DNA from: Deinococcus aquaticus
GTDB taxonomy: Bacteria > Deinococcota > Deinococci > Deinococcales > Deinococcaceae
DNA: 64,000 bases
Direction of reading: 5' to 3'
NCBI RefSeq assembly: GCF_028622095.1
Contig: NZ_CP115168.1
Span: 1-64,000 of the forward strand
Below, in pieces: positions 53,160 to 62,084 of this stretch. The translations under genes were made by a program, and so were the position numbers. The notes under the pieces were generated by a model. It was not told the origin of the DNA and did not search any database. It saw nothing but the letters and a program-made list of their open reading frames with translations. Within the stretch, counting starts at the first letter, position 1. Each line of letters starts with the position of its first letter.

Positions 53160-53699
53160 ATTTCTGGACTGGGGCTAAATACACTAATTAACCGATCGGT
53201 CAGGGGTTTGGGGCCTTCATCCACCGCCCTGGGAACCCCGCTCGTCGGCTCTCTGATCGCCGCTGACCACCCTGCTGGGAACGATGCACCCGGCACCTCG
53301 CCTGGGCTGACCGGTGCGCGGCCTGCCAGGAGCAGGACCTGCACCGCCTCGCCCGGAACTCCTGGCGGTCCCGCGCAGGTCCAGATCGGTCTCTCGGTAG
53401 GCCCGGTTTCCCTCCCTTCGCGGCCTGCGGAACGCGCCTCGCGCACCTGTACCCAGATCGGGAACACAGCGGGTTTTGGAGGCTCGAAATCGCGCACTTC
53501 GGCGGGTCATGTCGCGCACTCGTGACCCTCACTGGTCGCGCTTTCGGCAAGCACAGGTCACTGCATCGAGCGTCGATCTGACCACCTCAGATCCCGTCAT
53601 CGAGTCGTCGCGCGACGGTCGCCAGACCCTCACTGGACACCCGGCCTCCCCCCTGCGGACCATCGCCCGCTAACCTCCAGGCACTGGTCACACCTCCCA

Positions 53700-55750
53700 A
53701 CCTCGGCGTCACTCCCGTTCATGAGTCGCCCTTGCGCCTGAACATCAGGCCTCCTTCCGGCGTCACGGGTCAGTGGTTGAGAGAGGTCGGCGCTCCTTCG
53801 TCGGTGCTCTCGGGTCGCCCTTCGGTCTGGCAGTTCGCTGCACTTCCCCCTGCACTCCCGGCACCAGTGACCGTCACGCCTCGTCAGTCCTAGGCTGCCG
53901 TCACTGCTTCCTGAGTCGGTCACTCCGCCCGGCCGTCCCGTCACGGGACGCCCCGCCTCCCCTTCCCCCCTGGCCTTCCGAAGTCAGTGTCGGGTGACAC
54001 TGACCGTCCAGACCTCGCTGCAACTCCTGGTCCTGACCCTCGCCCCGGCCTGAAACTCCGGCTGCTTCGACGGGTCACGGGTCGCCCATTGAGAGAGGGC
54101 AGTCGTCATCCGCCACCGCTTCCGAGTCAGTCACAGGTCGCCTTCGAGTCTGGACATCCGCCTCACTTCCCCCTGCCAGTGGCCGTCACACGTCGCCAGT
54201 CCTGGGCCTCCGTCGCCGCTGTCAGTTCGGTCACTCGGCCCGGCCATCCCGTCACGGGACACCCTGCCTCCTCTTCGCCAGTGACCTTCCGCTGGTCCGT
54301 GAAGGGTGACGCTGCACCCCTGAACCCCGGCGCAACTCGCGGTCGTCACCCGCACCTCGGCCCGAACAGGGGGTGGACGGCTGGGCAGTGGAGAGGTGTC
54401 GGCGTCACCCGTCGCCGCTCTCAGACCGTGAAAGTCGGCGGCACTTCTGGCCCCAGTCGGCATCACGACTCGCCGGTCTGGGCTGCCACCCTCCTCCTCC
54501 GTTGCCCTTCTCGACTCGCCCTTCAGCCTGGAAAGCTGCCGCACTTCCGGCCGCCAGTCACCATCACTTCTGGTCAGTCCTGGGCCTCCGTCGTCGCTTC
54601 CAGGTCGGTCGCCCGGCAGGACTCGGGTGCTGCTGACTGTCCGAACGTCGCCGCAACTCGCGGTCACGAGACACCCTCGCACCTGAACATCCGGCCGCCT
54701 TTCGGCGTCACGGGTCAGCGGTTGAGAGGGGTCGGCGCTCCTCCGTCGCCGCTGCCGGATCGGTCACGGGTCGCCCTTCAACCGGGGAACCAGCTGCACT
54801 TCTCCTCTGCCCTTCCGGCGTCAGTGGTCGCCACGGCCGGCTGGTTGGGTCAGTCACTCTGCCCTGGCCCCGGCTGTGGGGACGCTCCGCTTCTCCTTCT
54901 TCCCTGGCCTTCCAGGGTCAGTGTCGGGTGACGCTGACCCTCCGAACCCCGGCGCCGCTCGCCGTCGAGGTTCGCCCTTCGGTCTGGAAGTCTGCGGCAC
55001 ATCTCTTCGCACTCCCGTCACCAGTCGCCGTCACGTCACCCCAGTCCGGGGCTTCCGTCACTGCTTCCGGGTGGGTCACTCTGCCCCCGTCGCCCCTCGC
55101 CGGTCAGCTGTCCAGTCACCTCCCGTGGTCGGCTTCAGGTGACGCTGACCCTCCGAACCTCGGCGCCACTCGCGGTCATGGGTCGCCCTTCGGCGTGAAC
55201 ATATGGCCGCCTTCCAGCATCACAGGTCAGCAATTGAGAGAGGTTGGTGTCCCTCTGTCACTGCTTCCCGAGTCGGTCACACTGTCCCGATCCCCCTCCT
55301 TTCGTGACTTTCCGGGGTCAGTCTCGGGTGACGCTCACCCTCCGAACCTCTGTGCAACTCGCGGTCACGGGTCGCCCTTCGGTCTGGCAATCCGTTCCCC
55401 TTCCGACATCGGTCGGCGTCACGACTGGCCGGTCCAGGTGGCCACGTCGCTTCTCCATCGCCGCTTCTAGGTCGGTCACGCTACGCCGCCTTCCCCTCAC
55501 GGGACGCCTGGTCTCCCGGCTCAGGTCGGTGCTCCCGCTGGTCGGTCACTGGTCACGAGTCACCGCCGACACCCGGTCATGGAACCCAACTCGCTCTGAA
55601 TCACCCCTGCACTTCTGGCATCGGCAGTCGTCATCCGCCCTCACGGCTGGGCATCCTGCACCCCTTCCCGGCAGGTCGCACCGCCTCGCCGTTCGGCTCC
55701 CGGGTCGTCACGGGTTCGGGCATATCGCTGATCCGACCATGGGGCAGTTC
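53700..55750. repeat. Long degenerate tandem repeats, about 2 kb
   Basis: Phrases recur in the same order at irregular 200-350 bp intervals: GACGCTGACCCTCCGAACC, CGCAACTCGCGGTCACGGGT, CGCCCTTCGGTCTGGAA, TCAGCGGTTGAGAGAGGTCG, and CGTCACTGCTTCCGGGTCGG. At least six partial copies are visible from 53.8 to 55.5 kb. Both strands have long open frames with repeated peptide phrases, but copies drift by indels and no start or domain supports coding. Confidence 0.75.
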
Positions 55751-55826
55751 GGAGGAGGTCGAAGATGCGGTGGAATAAGATGGAGGCGTCCCCGTCGGTG
55801 TGCTGTTCTTGTGTCATGACAGCTCA

Positions 55827-55850
55827 AGAATGCCCCGTCGGGGGCATTCT
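55827..55850. terminator. Hairpin, candidate terminator
   Basis: A 10-bp stem (AGAATGCCCC/GGGGCATTCT) with a GTCG loop. It is followed by a short CATCAGTAG rather than a T-run. It may end transcripts leaving the repeat region. Confidence 0.5.
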
Positions 55851-55895
55851 CATCAGTAGTGTCAGTCTCCCAGGCGGTGGACTTTGATCGACAGA

Positions 55896-55932
55896 AGATG
55901 TGCGCGCCGTTCAGAGGACGGCGCGCACATCT
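55896..55932 (-). terminator. Strong hairpin downstream of the small membrane gene
   Basis: A perfect 15-bp stem (AGATGTGCGCGCCGT) with a 7-base loop starts 11 bases after the stop of the 55943-56105 gene on the minus strand and is followed there by TCTGTCG. A terminator is the simplest reading. Confidence 0.6.
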
Positions 55933-55942
55933 TGACTGCAGC

Positions 55943-56105
55943 TCAACGGTAAATATTGACCAAGTAATACATGGCGGCCAGATACCCCAACCACCCCAGG
56001 ACTGCTAAACCCACGACCCCCACACCGGTCCTGACTGCGGCGCCCGCTCCACCAGAGCAGGATGCCCACAACGAAGGTGGCCAGGGCCAGGAGATGCGGA
56101 TTCAT
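55943..56105 (-). pseudogene. Small two-segment membrane protein with one frameshift
   Basis: From the ATG at 56105: MNPHLLALATFVVGILLWWS is a membrane segment. A one-base shift near 56043 then gives AVRTGVGVVGLAVLGWLGYL followed by AAMYYLVNIYR and a stop at 55943-55945, a second membrane segment. Without the shift the protein ends in unrelated polar sequence. It is either a pseudogene or the site of a base-call error. The strong hairpin downstream supports a once-real gene. Confidence 0.6.
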
Positions 56106-56147
56106 TCAGGTGCCTCCATTAGCGCAGGGCCGAGATATTGCCACCAG

Positions 56148-56262
56148 CCACCTGCGAAAGTCCCTCTGGCTCTCGAACCTGTGTCCGGATTCCTCCTCGC
56201 AGGCAGCAGAAGCGCGGAGATGGGGCAGTCTGAAGGTTCACTTTCGCAGGAAACCTATTATA
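56148..56262. mobile_element. MITE-like remnant related to the IS5-type ends
   Basis: ACCTGCGAAAGTCC near 56148 and its inverted partner TTCACTTTCGCAGGAAACCT near 56238 share CCTGCGAAAGT with the inverted repeats of the adjacent IS element at 56277. They enclose about 75 bp with no coding capacity. Confidence 0.5.
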
Positions 56263-56276
56263 GGATGCGCGCCAGT

Positions 56277-57168
56277 AGACCTCCTGCGAAAGTCACGCCA
56301 CGTTGACAACGGTGCGGTTACATAGCGCCGCAATGAGATTGACGCGTAAAGAGAAGCGCCACCTCCGATGATGGTAAATGTTCTTCAGCACGCGGAAAAT
56401 CTTCAGACACCGAATGACATGCTCGACCCGCCTGCGGGTCGACGCCAGTTCCCGGTTCTGCTGACGCTGTTCAGGGGTCAGCGGCGCTTTCTTCGTCGCT
56501 TTGTGCGGTGTCACCGAGTGACCGTGGTGCCGCCGAATACCCTGGTGGCCGGCATCGCCGATCAGCGCCGACTCTGGATGGATCTGGACGCCCGACTGCC
56601 AGAACAGGGTGAGGTCATGCATGGACCCGAAGGCGGTGGCGACGCACAGGATCATGCGGGTGGACACGTCGATCACGACCTGCGTTTTCAGGGCGTGTCG
56701 TTTCTTCTTGCCGCTGTACCAGCGGCGTTGTTAGCTGGTCGGCCGCTCACAGGGGGTTTCAGCGGCATCTACGGCGATGATCTGGAAGACGTTCTCTTCC
56801 CGTTTCAGGCTCTTGCGGCCAGGAAGTCTGAACTCTCCGCTCTGGATCAGGGCGGTTTCGACGCGTTCCACCGTGCGCTGCACGGTGGTTTCGTGAATGT
56901 TCCAGTCGTGGCCGCGGTGAGCGAAGGTGCGGTATTCCCGCCAGAATTCGAGGGGGAGGAGGAGTTGCTGCGCAGTGTTGAGGGCGGGGGGTCGACCGGA
57001 CTTTTTCTTGGAGCGTTCTCGCTAGTCCAGGACAAATTCCGTCTCGGCGAAGGTTTCGGGGTAGATCCCGGTGTGCCGTTTGAAGCGTGTGCGGTTCAGC
57101 TGTTGGAGGCGTTCCAGGCGATCGTGGCTCACTCACGCAGGGGAGCGGGGGACTTTCGCAGGAGGTCT
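56277..57168. mobile_element. IS5-like element, inactive
   Basis: 892 bp bounded by perfect 18-bp inverted repeats (AGACCTCCTGCGAAAGTC at the left, its complement at 57151-57168). The transposase inside carries two stop codons. Confidence 0.85.
56293..57136 (-). pseudogene. IS5-like DDE transposase with two nonsense codons
   Basis: Read from a GTG at 57136, the frame gives LERLQQLNRTRFKRHTGIYP, meets TAG at 57022-57024, continues with RPPALNTAQQLLLPLEFWRE and the HDWNIHETTVQRTVERVETA region, meets TAA at 56731-56733, then continues YSGKKKRHALKTQVVIDV to the end at 56293. The C-terminal part (GDAGHQGI, then RRRVEHVIRCLKIFRVLKN) is the DDE_Tnp_4 end. Both stops lie in otherwise well preserved sequence, so inactivation is recent or the stops are single-base changes. 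Confidence 0.85.
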
Positions 57169-57169
57169 A

Positions 57170-57261
57170 TTCTGCAAAGGCCCGACAACATCCAGGTGGG
57201 CGAGGAGATCTACCGCCTGATTGCTCAGCACCTCATCCGTCCCACCCACACAGGAGCATGA
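57170..57261 (+). pseudogene. 3' remnant of a gene cut by the IS5-like element
   Basis: Directly after the right end of the element, LQRPDNIQVGEEIYRLIAQH then LIRPTHTGA reads as the C-terminus of a real protein, ending at a TGA four bases before the MFS start. No matching 5' part was found left of the element. The gene was probably co-transcribed with the MFS gene. Confidence 0.5.
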
Positions 57262-57265
57262 GCGC

Positions 57266-58501
57266 ATGTGGACTGCATCCTTCAGAAATTACCTCGCGCT
57301 GATCACCACAACCGGCATCAGCGCCGTCATGGCGGGGATCGCGCTGTCCTTCACGATCCTGGCCCTCACCGAATCACCCGCACTCCTGTCCATCAACCTG
57401 GGGCTCTACTTCCTCCCGACGATCCTTTCACCCATCAGCGGTTCCATCGTGGACCGGTACTCGACCCGTCTGACGCTGGTGAGTTCAGTGGTCATCCGGG
57501 TCTTCCTGCTCGTCGCCTTCGCCCTGATTGCCCTCGCAGACGGTCAGAACCAGATTCCGCTGTTGCTCACGATTTCGCTGCTGATCGGCATTGTCAAACT
57601 GCCCCACAGCCCAGGATTGCGTAAGGTCCTCACGGCTTCCGTCAACAAGACGAAAATGCTGGAGAGTAATGGGGTTGTCACGTCCTTCACCCAGACCGGC
57701 ACCGCCATGAGCCTGCTGGCTTCCGGATTCCTGATTGAAGCCATCGGCCCCGCGCAGACCGTGCTGCTGGCGGCCGGGCTGTTCATGCTGACCAACGTGT
57801 TCATCTGGCTGGCCCCCAATGTCAGGCCTGATCCTTCATCGGCCCCGATCCGCCGGTTTGACCTGTCCGGCTACAGCTTGATCCTCCGCTCCCGGACGCT
57901 GCTGGTGATGACGGTGACCGTCATTCTCGTGAGTCTGTTCTCAACGCCGGTTGAATCGCAGTTGCCGAAATTGATGATCGACTGGGGCTTCAATGCCAGG
58001 GGCTTCAGTCAGTTTCTGGTTGCCATGAGTGTGGGTGTCATCGCCAGCGGCCTCGTCATCAACAAATTCGGCAACCAGCTGAACCAGCGACTAACGATCA
58101 CGGCTGCCGTTGCACTGATCGCCCTGGTTTTCGTCGGGATTGCCTACGGGCACGGCACACTCCTGGCCATGCTGGGGTACGGTCTGACCTTCGGATTCGC
58201 GCAGTCCATCATCGAATCGTTCGTCTACGCCCATCTCCACTCCACCGTCGAGGAAAGCGTTCAGGGCCGGCTGTTCGCGGCAGTCACGGGTCTGGACAGC
58301 CTCAGCACGTCCATCGGTTACCTCATCCTGGGCGGTGTCAGCAGCGTCGTATCCGGCTCCATCATCTTCGTGGCATGCGCTGTGATCATGCTCGTTGTGT
58401 TGCTGTACTGGGCCGTCGGGCGGCCTATGGATCACGACAAGGATCGGCTTGGGCTGCACGCAGAGGGTGACAAACGGTCGCGTGGACCGGAGTTGCAGTG
58501 A
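57266..58501 (+). CDS. MFS transporter
   Basis: 411 residues from the ATG at 57266, with CAGGAG nine bases upstream. Twelve hydrophobic segments can be counted. The N-terminal half resembles MFS exporters of the MacB/enterobactin-type group: YFLPTILSPISGSIVDRYST holds the conserved G-x-x-x-D-R loop between segments 2 and 3. The C-terminal half repeats the fold (VAMSVGVIASGLVINKFGNQ). The substrate is unknown; exporters of this style often sit beside the biosynthesis genes of small molecules, and the upstream gene has been destroyed by an IS. The tail is charged and cytoplasmic. Confidence 0.85.
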   Translation: MWTASFRNYLALITTTGISAVMAGIALSFTILALTESPALLSINLGLYFLPTILSPISGSIVDRYSTRLTLVSSVVIRVFLLVAFALIALADGQNQIPLLLTISLLIGIVKLPHSPGLRKVLTASVNKTKMLESNGVVTSFTQTGTAMSLLASGFLIEAIGPAQTVLLAAGLFMLTNVFIWLAPNVRPDPSSAPIRRFDLSGYSLILRSRTLLVMTVTVILVSLFSTPVESQLPKLMIDWGFNARGFSQFLVAMSVGVIASGLVINKFGNQLNQRLTITAAVALIALVFVGIAYGHGTLLAMLGYGLTFGFAQSIIESFVYAHLHSTVEESVQGRLFAAVTGLDSLSTSIGYLILGGVSSVVSGSIIFVACAVIMLVVLLYWAVGRPMDHDKDRLGLHAEGDKRSRGPELQ

Positions 58502-58777
58502 AGCGCAGCATCTTCCTGGCGAAATCATGTTGTGAAATGGCAGCGTAGAGCAATGGAGTTCCGTGATGTTCTGCAGCCGGTCGCCGAGAAAGGTTTCCTG
58601 CAGTCCTGCGGCAAAAACCCGTGACCCTGCATGAGGGCTGGGCAACACATGGCCTATGAGACCCGCGCTGCGTCGGGAGGCCCGTAAACCCTCTGGCGTT
58701 GTCTTCCGTCTCTGTTGGGGCATCGCGGCTGGTCAGTTGTGCTTGTGGATGGACAGCCCACCCGCTACGTTGACTTC

Positions 58778-60013
58778 ATGTTGCGTCTGTCGCTGGTGGG
58801 AATGGGTCTGCTGCTGTCTGCCTGTGGTGGGGTAGGGCATCCAGGGAATCTGCATGACGCCGTGACCGGTCAGCCCATCAGCATTCCCAGCCTGACGACC
58901 GCCTGGGAGTTGCCGAGCGTCTATCAGGACGCGTTCGCACCTGCGTTCTTCCACAACGACCGACTGTTCACCGTGGCGGACGACGAGACGGCCCTGAACG
59001 CCTTCGACGTGGCCGCCCGGAAGGTCACCTGGAGTTACGGCAATATCCCCAACGTCCCGGTCGGGTCCGGTGCGAGCGTCATCAGCGCTGGACAGCGCTT
59101 GATCGAGTACAACGAGGGCGACCGTATCCGCGTGTGGGGGCCGGACATGACCCTCCAGCACACCCTGACCCTGCCCGCCGCCTACCACAAGAAAGGCATC
59201 CGCTGGGGACTCGAAGGCATGCGGCAGGTCGGTGACCTCGCCATACTGCTGGTCAAGGAAGGCGTCGTCGCGTACCGCATCCCGGACCTGCTGGCCGGGC
59301 GGCTAGACCCGGTGTGGGATCACCAGTACCCGCAGGGCGAGACCACCAATCAGCATCTGGCGATTGGGGTAGCGGTCAGTGCGGAGCATGACCTCGTGGT
59401 GTACGGGATCTCCGATTACGATGACGGCCCGAAACGCCTGAGCCGGACCACCCTGCATGCGGTCACGGCGAGCACGGGCGCGCGGCGGTGGGAGAAGGAG
59501 ATGGACCGCATGGACGGTGCGCTGCTGCTGTGGACGGCACTGGATATCGAGAAGGACACCATCGTGGCGCTGGAAACGGCGAGCGCGGAACTGAGCGCCC
59601 TGAACCTTGACGGGACGGAACGCTGGAAGGTGCCGCGCGCCCTGTGCCCGAACGGCGGGACGACACTGATGGTGGACGTGAGCGCCGAGGACGGTCAGGT
59701 GTACCCGACGCCGAACGGGGACGCCTGCCAGAACGCCTATGACCTTCAGACTGGGGCGCTGAAGTGGACGTTCTACCCGCCGAGGGAGAATGCGTTCTCG
59801 TTCGGCGGTCGGCCGCTGATCGTGCGGGGCGTGGCGTACCTGAGTAACGGCTACCTGTTCGCGGTGGACACGCGGGACGGGAAGGTGCTGGCGCGGAGCG
59901 CGAAGAGTAATCCACGGGCGACGCGGCGGAGCAGCACGCCGCTGCTGGAACCGGGAACGGGGAACATCGTGCAGCTGGGTGAGGATGCCGTCGCTTACCG
60001 CCCGGTACGTTGA
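58778..60013 (+). CDS. PQQ-like beta-propeller lipoprotein
   Basis: 411 residues from the ATG at 58778; the frame opens earlier but the signal peptide sets the start. MLRLSLVGMGLLLSAC is a lipoprotein signal with an L-S-A-C lipobox. The mature part is made of repeated blades: NAFDVAARKVTWSYG, TASTGARRWEKEM, ALNLDGTERWKVPR, YDLQTGALKWTFYP and AVDTRDGKVLARS, each with the G-x-x-x-W blade end typical of PQQ-type propellers without proof of cofactor binding. It should be anchored at the cell surface. There is no obvious partner gene next to it. Confidence 0.85.
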   Translation: MLRLSLVGMGLLLSACGGVGHPGNLHDAVTGQPISIPSLTTAWELPSVYQDAFAPAFFHNDRLFTVADDETALNAFDVAARKVTWSYGNIPNVPVGSGASVISAGQRLIEYNEGDRIRVWGPDMTLQHTLTLPAAYHKKGIRWGLEGMRQVGDLAILLVKEGVVAYRIPDLLAGRLDPVWDHQYPQGETTNQHLAIGVAVSAEHDLVVYGISDYDDGPKRLSRTTLHAVTASTGARRWEKEMDRMDGALLLWTALDIEKDTIVALETASAELSALNLDGTERWKVPRALCPNGGTTLMVDVSAEDGQVYPTPNGDACQNAYDLQTGALKWTFYPPRENAFSFGGRPLIVRGVAYLSNGYLFAVDTRDGKVLARSAKSNPRATRRSSTPLLEPGTGNIVQLGEDAVAYRPVR

Positions 60014-60417
60014 GGAAAAGGAATTACTGGTAGGGATCTCAAAATATATTGCGCCATATATGGCAAACAGGGGGATTTAGAAGACCCCTGATTCGACCGT
60101 CGTTCATCGGCACGGATGAAAGAGCGTCCCTGTAATCTCATTCGAATCTCCCCCTACCCAGGCTTAAGCAGGGGCGTGAGCGGGATGGAAGTAGTGCAAT
60201 ACGGATTCATATACTCCTGAATAAAAAGAGAGGGGGTAGTTGGAATATGGGATCCTCTCAAATATTGGCCCGAAAAATCGGTTTTTACCGTTTCAGTGCG
60301 TCCCAGACGACATTTTACGGCCTCCCTCACCAGAACGTCAACAAGGCACCCCTGAACGGAATTGAGGACCTGCGTACCCCGGATTTCAGGAACGCCTTTT
60401 CACACTAATAATTGTTA

Positions 60418-60656
60418 GTGCCAACTTCTTGACAGAGAAGGTTACTGAAGGCGCTCAGTGACATCTCGTTCGACGCTCCCAAGCGGTTTCAATTCCTAAG
60501 CAGGGAAGGTCACTGAAGGTTCCGCAACTTCGTCACTGGGAGCGGAGATCTGGCGTTTCAATCCCTTAGCAGGGAAGGTCATTGGAGGTTGAGTGGGTTG
60601 AAAGAGAGCACGAGCGGAAAATGTTTCAATCCCTTAGCAGGGAAGGTCATTGGAGG
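60418..60656 (-). CRISPR. Short orphan CRISPR array, four repeats
   Basis: Repeats of 34 bp start at 60418 (degenerate), 60486, 60555 and 60623. They begin GTTTCAATCCCTTAGCAGGG and end TTGGAGG in the best copies. Spacers of 34, 35 and 34 bp are unrelated to each other. On the minus strand the repeat ends in ATTGAAAC, the usual 5' tag of type I/III crRNAs, so transcription should run leftward with the leader right of 60656 and the degenerate repeat at the far end. No cas gene is in the window. Confidence 0.85.
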
Positions 60657-61217
60657 GGCCCTTTTTTCGTTATCGTGCAGCACGTGCTTTTAGGCACTCA
60701 TAACTCGCCCAGGGTGAATTATTCATTGCATAGCATGAATAATATCTTTCGCGCTTTCAGCGTACCACGCTTTCGCCGTTCTGCACAATATTTTCACGGA
60801 AAGTGATTCATCGTACATTTAGCTTTTGTCAGAGTCCCTCCAGGACAGGAAAAACGCGATTCTCTGCATAGAAAATGACCACTATACAGATTTGGGAACT
60901 TCGTAAAGACTCCCTGAACTCAGAAGTGTTGAGCCTACCAGCATCAATGTCTTCCTCAGACCTCGCGTTTTCCCTCTCCCAGCGCCTTTTTCTCTATTTT
61001 GCCTTCTGGGGCCTCTTTTCGCTCTTGGTTCTTCAGAAACCCTTCATGATCGTAATCAACTGTAAACCGTCCTCCAGGCAACATGCCCTTTCGTGCGTCC
61101 AGGACAGCGTCCCCGCTCTTCCGCAATCGCTTTCAGGCTGACCTACCCTGGTCGGCCTGGGAGCGGTCACGCGATGTGCTCGCAGAAGCCTGAGCGGAGC
61201 AACTGCCCAACCGGATC
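60657..61217. other. AT-rich region right of the CRISPR array, no supported gene
   Basis: The first ~200 bp, with several T and A runs (CCCTTTTTTCG at 60658), are in the place expected for the CRISPR leader. No recognisable gene follows up to the decayed gene at 61218. The stretch 60014-60417 left of the array is also AT-rich and without a gene. Confidence 0.5.
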
Positions 61218-61459
61218 AGTAGGGAATCTCTTCCGGAATCGGCGCACCGGGCCACTCGACCGTGATCACCGGCTCCCCGGACGCGGCGGGCGCAGCAGCT
61301 GGGGCGGCGTTGACCTCGACCGTCCTGGCCTGCTGCACCGTCACCGGGGACGCGGGCTTCAGGTCACCCAGTCAGCCCAGCGCGGTCTTCAGTCATCATG
61401 GCAAAACAGGCCTCCCGTAGGGGCTCAAACGCACTGACCAGCAGGTCGTCCGCCGCCAT
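61218..61459 (-). pseudogene. Frameshifted small gene
   Basis: From the ATG at 61459 with a GAGGGG site, MAADDLLVSAFEPLREACFA to MMTEDRAGLTG ends at a stop. One base off, GDLKPASPVTVQQARTVEVN continues to EWPGAPIPEEIPY and a TGA at 61218-61220. The joined protein would be about 80 residues with an Ala/Pro-rich linker and an acidic end. The family is unknown. From 61460 to 61955 no gene is supported. Confidence 0.5.
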
Positions 61460-61955
61460 GCGTGCCCCTCAGGACCGGACAACCTGGGTTTAATCACGTC
61501 TGGAACGCAACAAGACAATCGCGCATCCCCCGGATGACGATGGCCCTGGATCCTGGGAAGTTCCGGAGAGTGCTGCTGCAACCCTCCAGCGACATCAGGT
61601 TGGAGTAGGGCATCGTTGCCAGCGGCGAGTGACGAGTGGACCGCCCAGACCCGGCCGGGCCGGCCAGCACCAATTCTCACTGGCAGTCCCTCGCAGGTGC
61701 TGGCAGGCGTGCTGCGTTGGTGCGCCGCTGTACGCACGGGACACGTCCCGTTCGCGGGGCCGCGCAACCGACTTTCCGCTTTCGGCAGCAGCGGGCCATC
61801 CGGAAGGACCGCGCCCCTGGGGTGCGTGGTGATCCCCGCCGGCACAGGGTCGGCAGGTGATCCCGTTCCGACCGACAACTGTTCCGTCAGGCCGCCACCG
61901 GGTGGCCTGAACCCCGAGGTGTGCCCTGAACGGGGGCGCTTCCGTGGAGGGCTGC

Positions 61956-62072
61956 ATGAGGGTGTTCTTCCTGACTGTGCTGTGCCTGCTGGGTGCCGCG
62001 CGCGCCGAGCAGGGTTCCGGGGGTGTGGGCCCGACGCCCACCCTCACGGCCCCGCCCCCAGCGGGGACCTGA
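61956..62072 (+). CDS. Tiny secreted peptide upstream of TPR regulator
   Basis: 38 residues from the ATG at 61956, with GGAGG five bases upstream. MRVFFLTVLCLLGAARA is a compact Sec signal peptide with an A-R-A cleavage site. The predicted mature peptide is only about 21 residues, rich in Gly, Pro and Thr, without cysteine, and contains LTAPPPAGT. The stop is 12 bases before the start of the TPR regulator gene, so the two are in one transcript. The peptide at 17711-17899 has the same arrangement and a similar ITPPPADRT. A signalling peptide is inferred. Confidence 0.65.
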   Translation: MRVFFLTVLCLLGAARAEQGSGGVGPTPTLTAPPPAGT

Positions 62073-62084
62073 CAGAATGCGGGC

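Noticed and set aside
53987..55470. Long plus-strand frames in the repeat region
   Set aside because: Repeated peptide phrases follow from DNA repeats present in all frames; copies shift frame relative to each other and have no start or domain.
60875..61141. 88-residue plus-strand frame right of the CRISPR array
   Set aside because: It has one hydrophobic stretch but no ribosome site, and its C-terminus is random in character.
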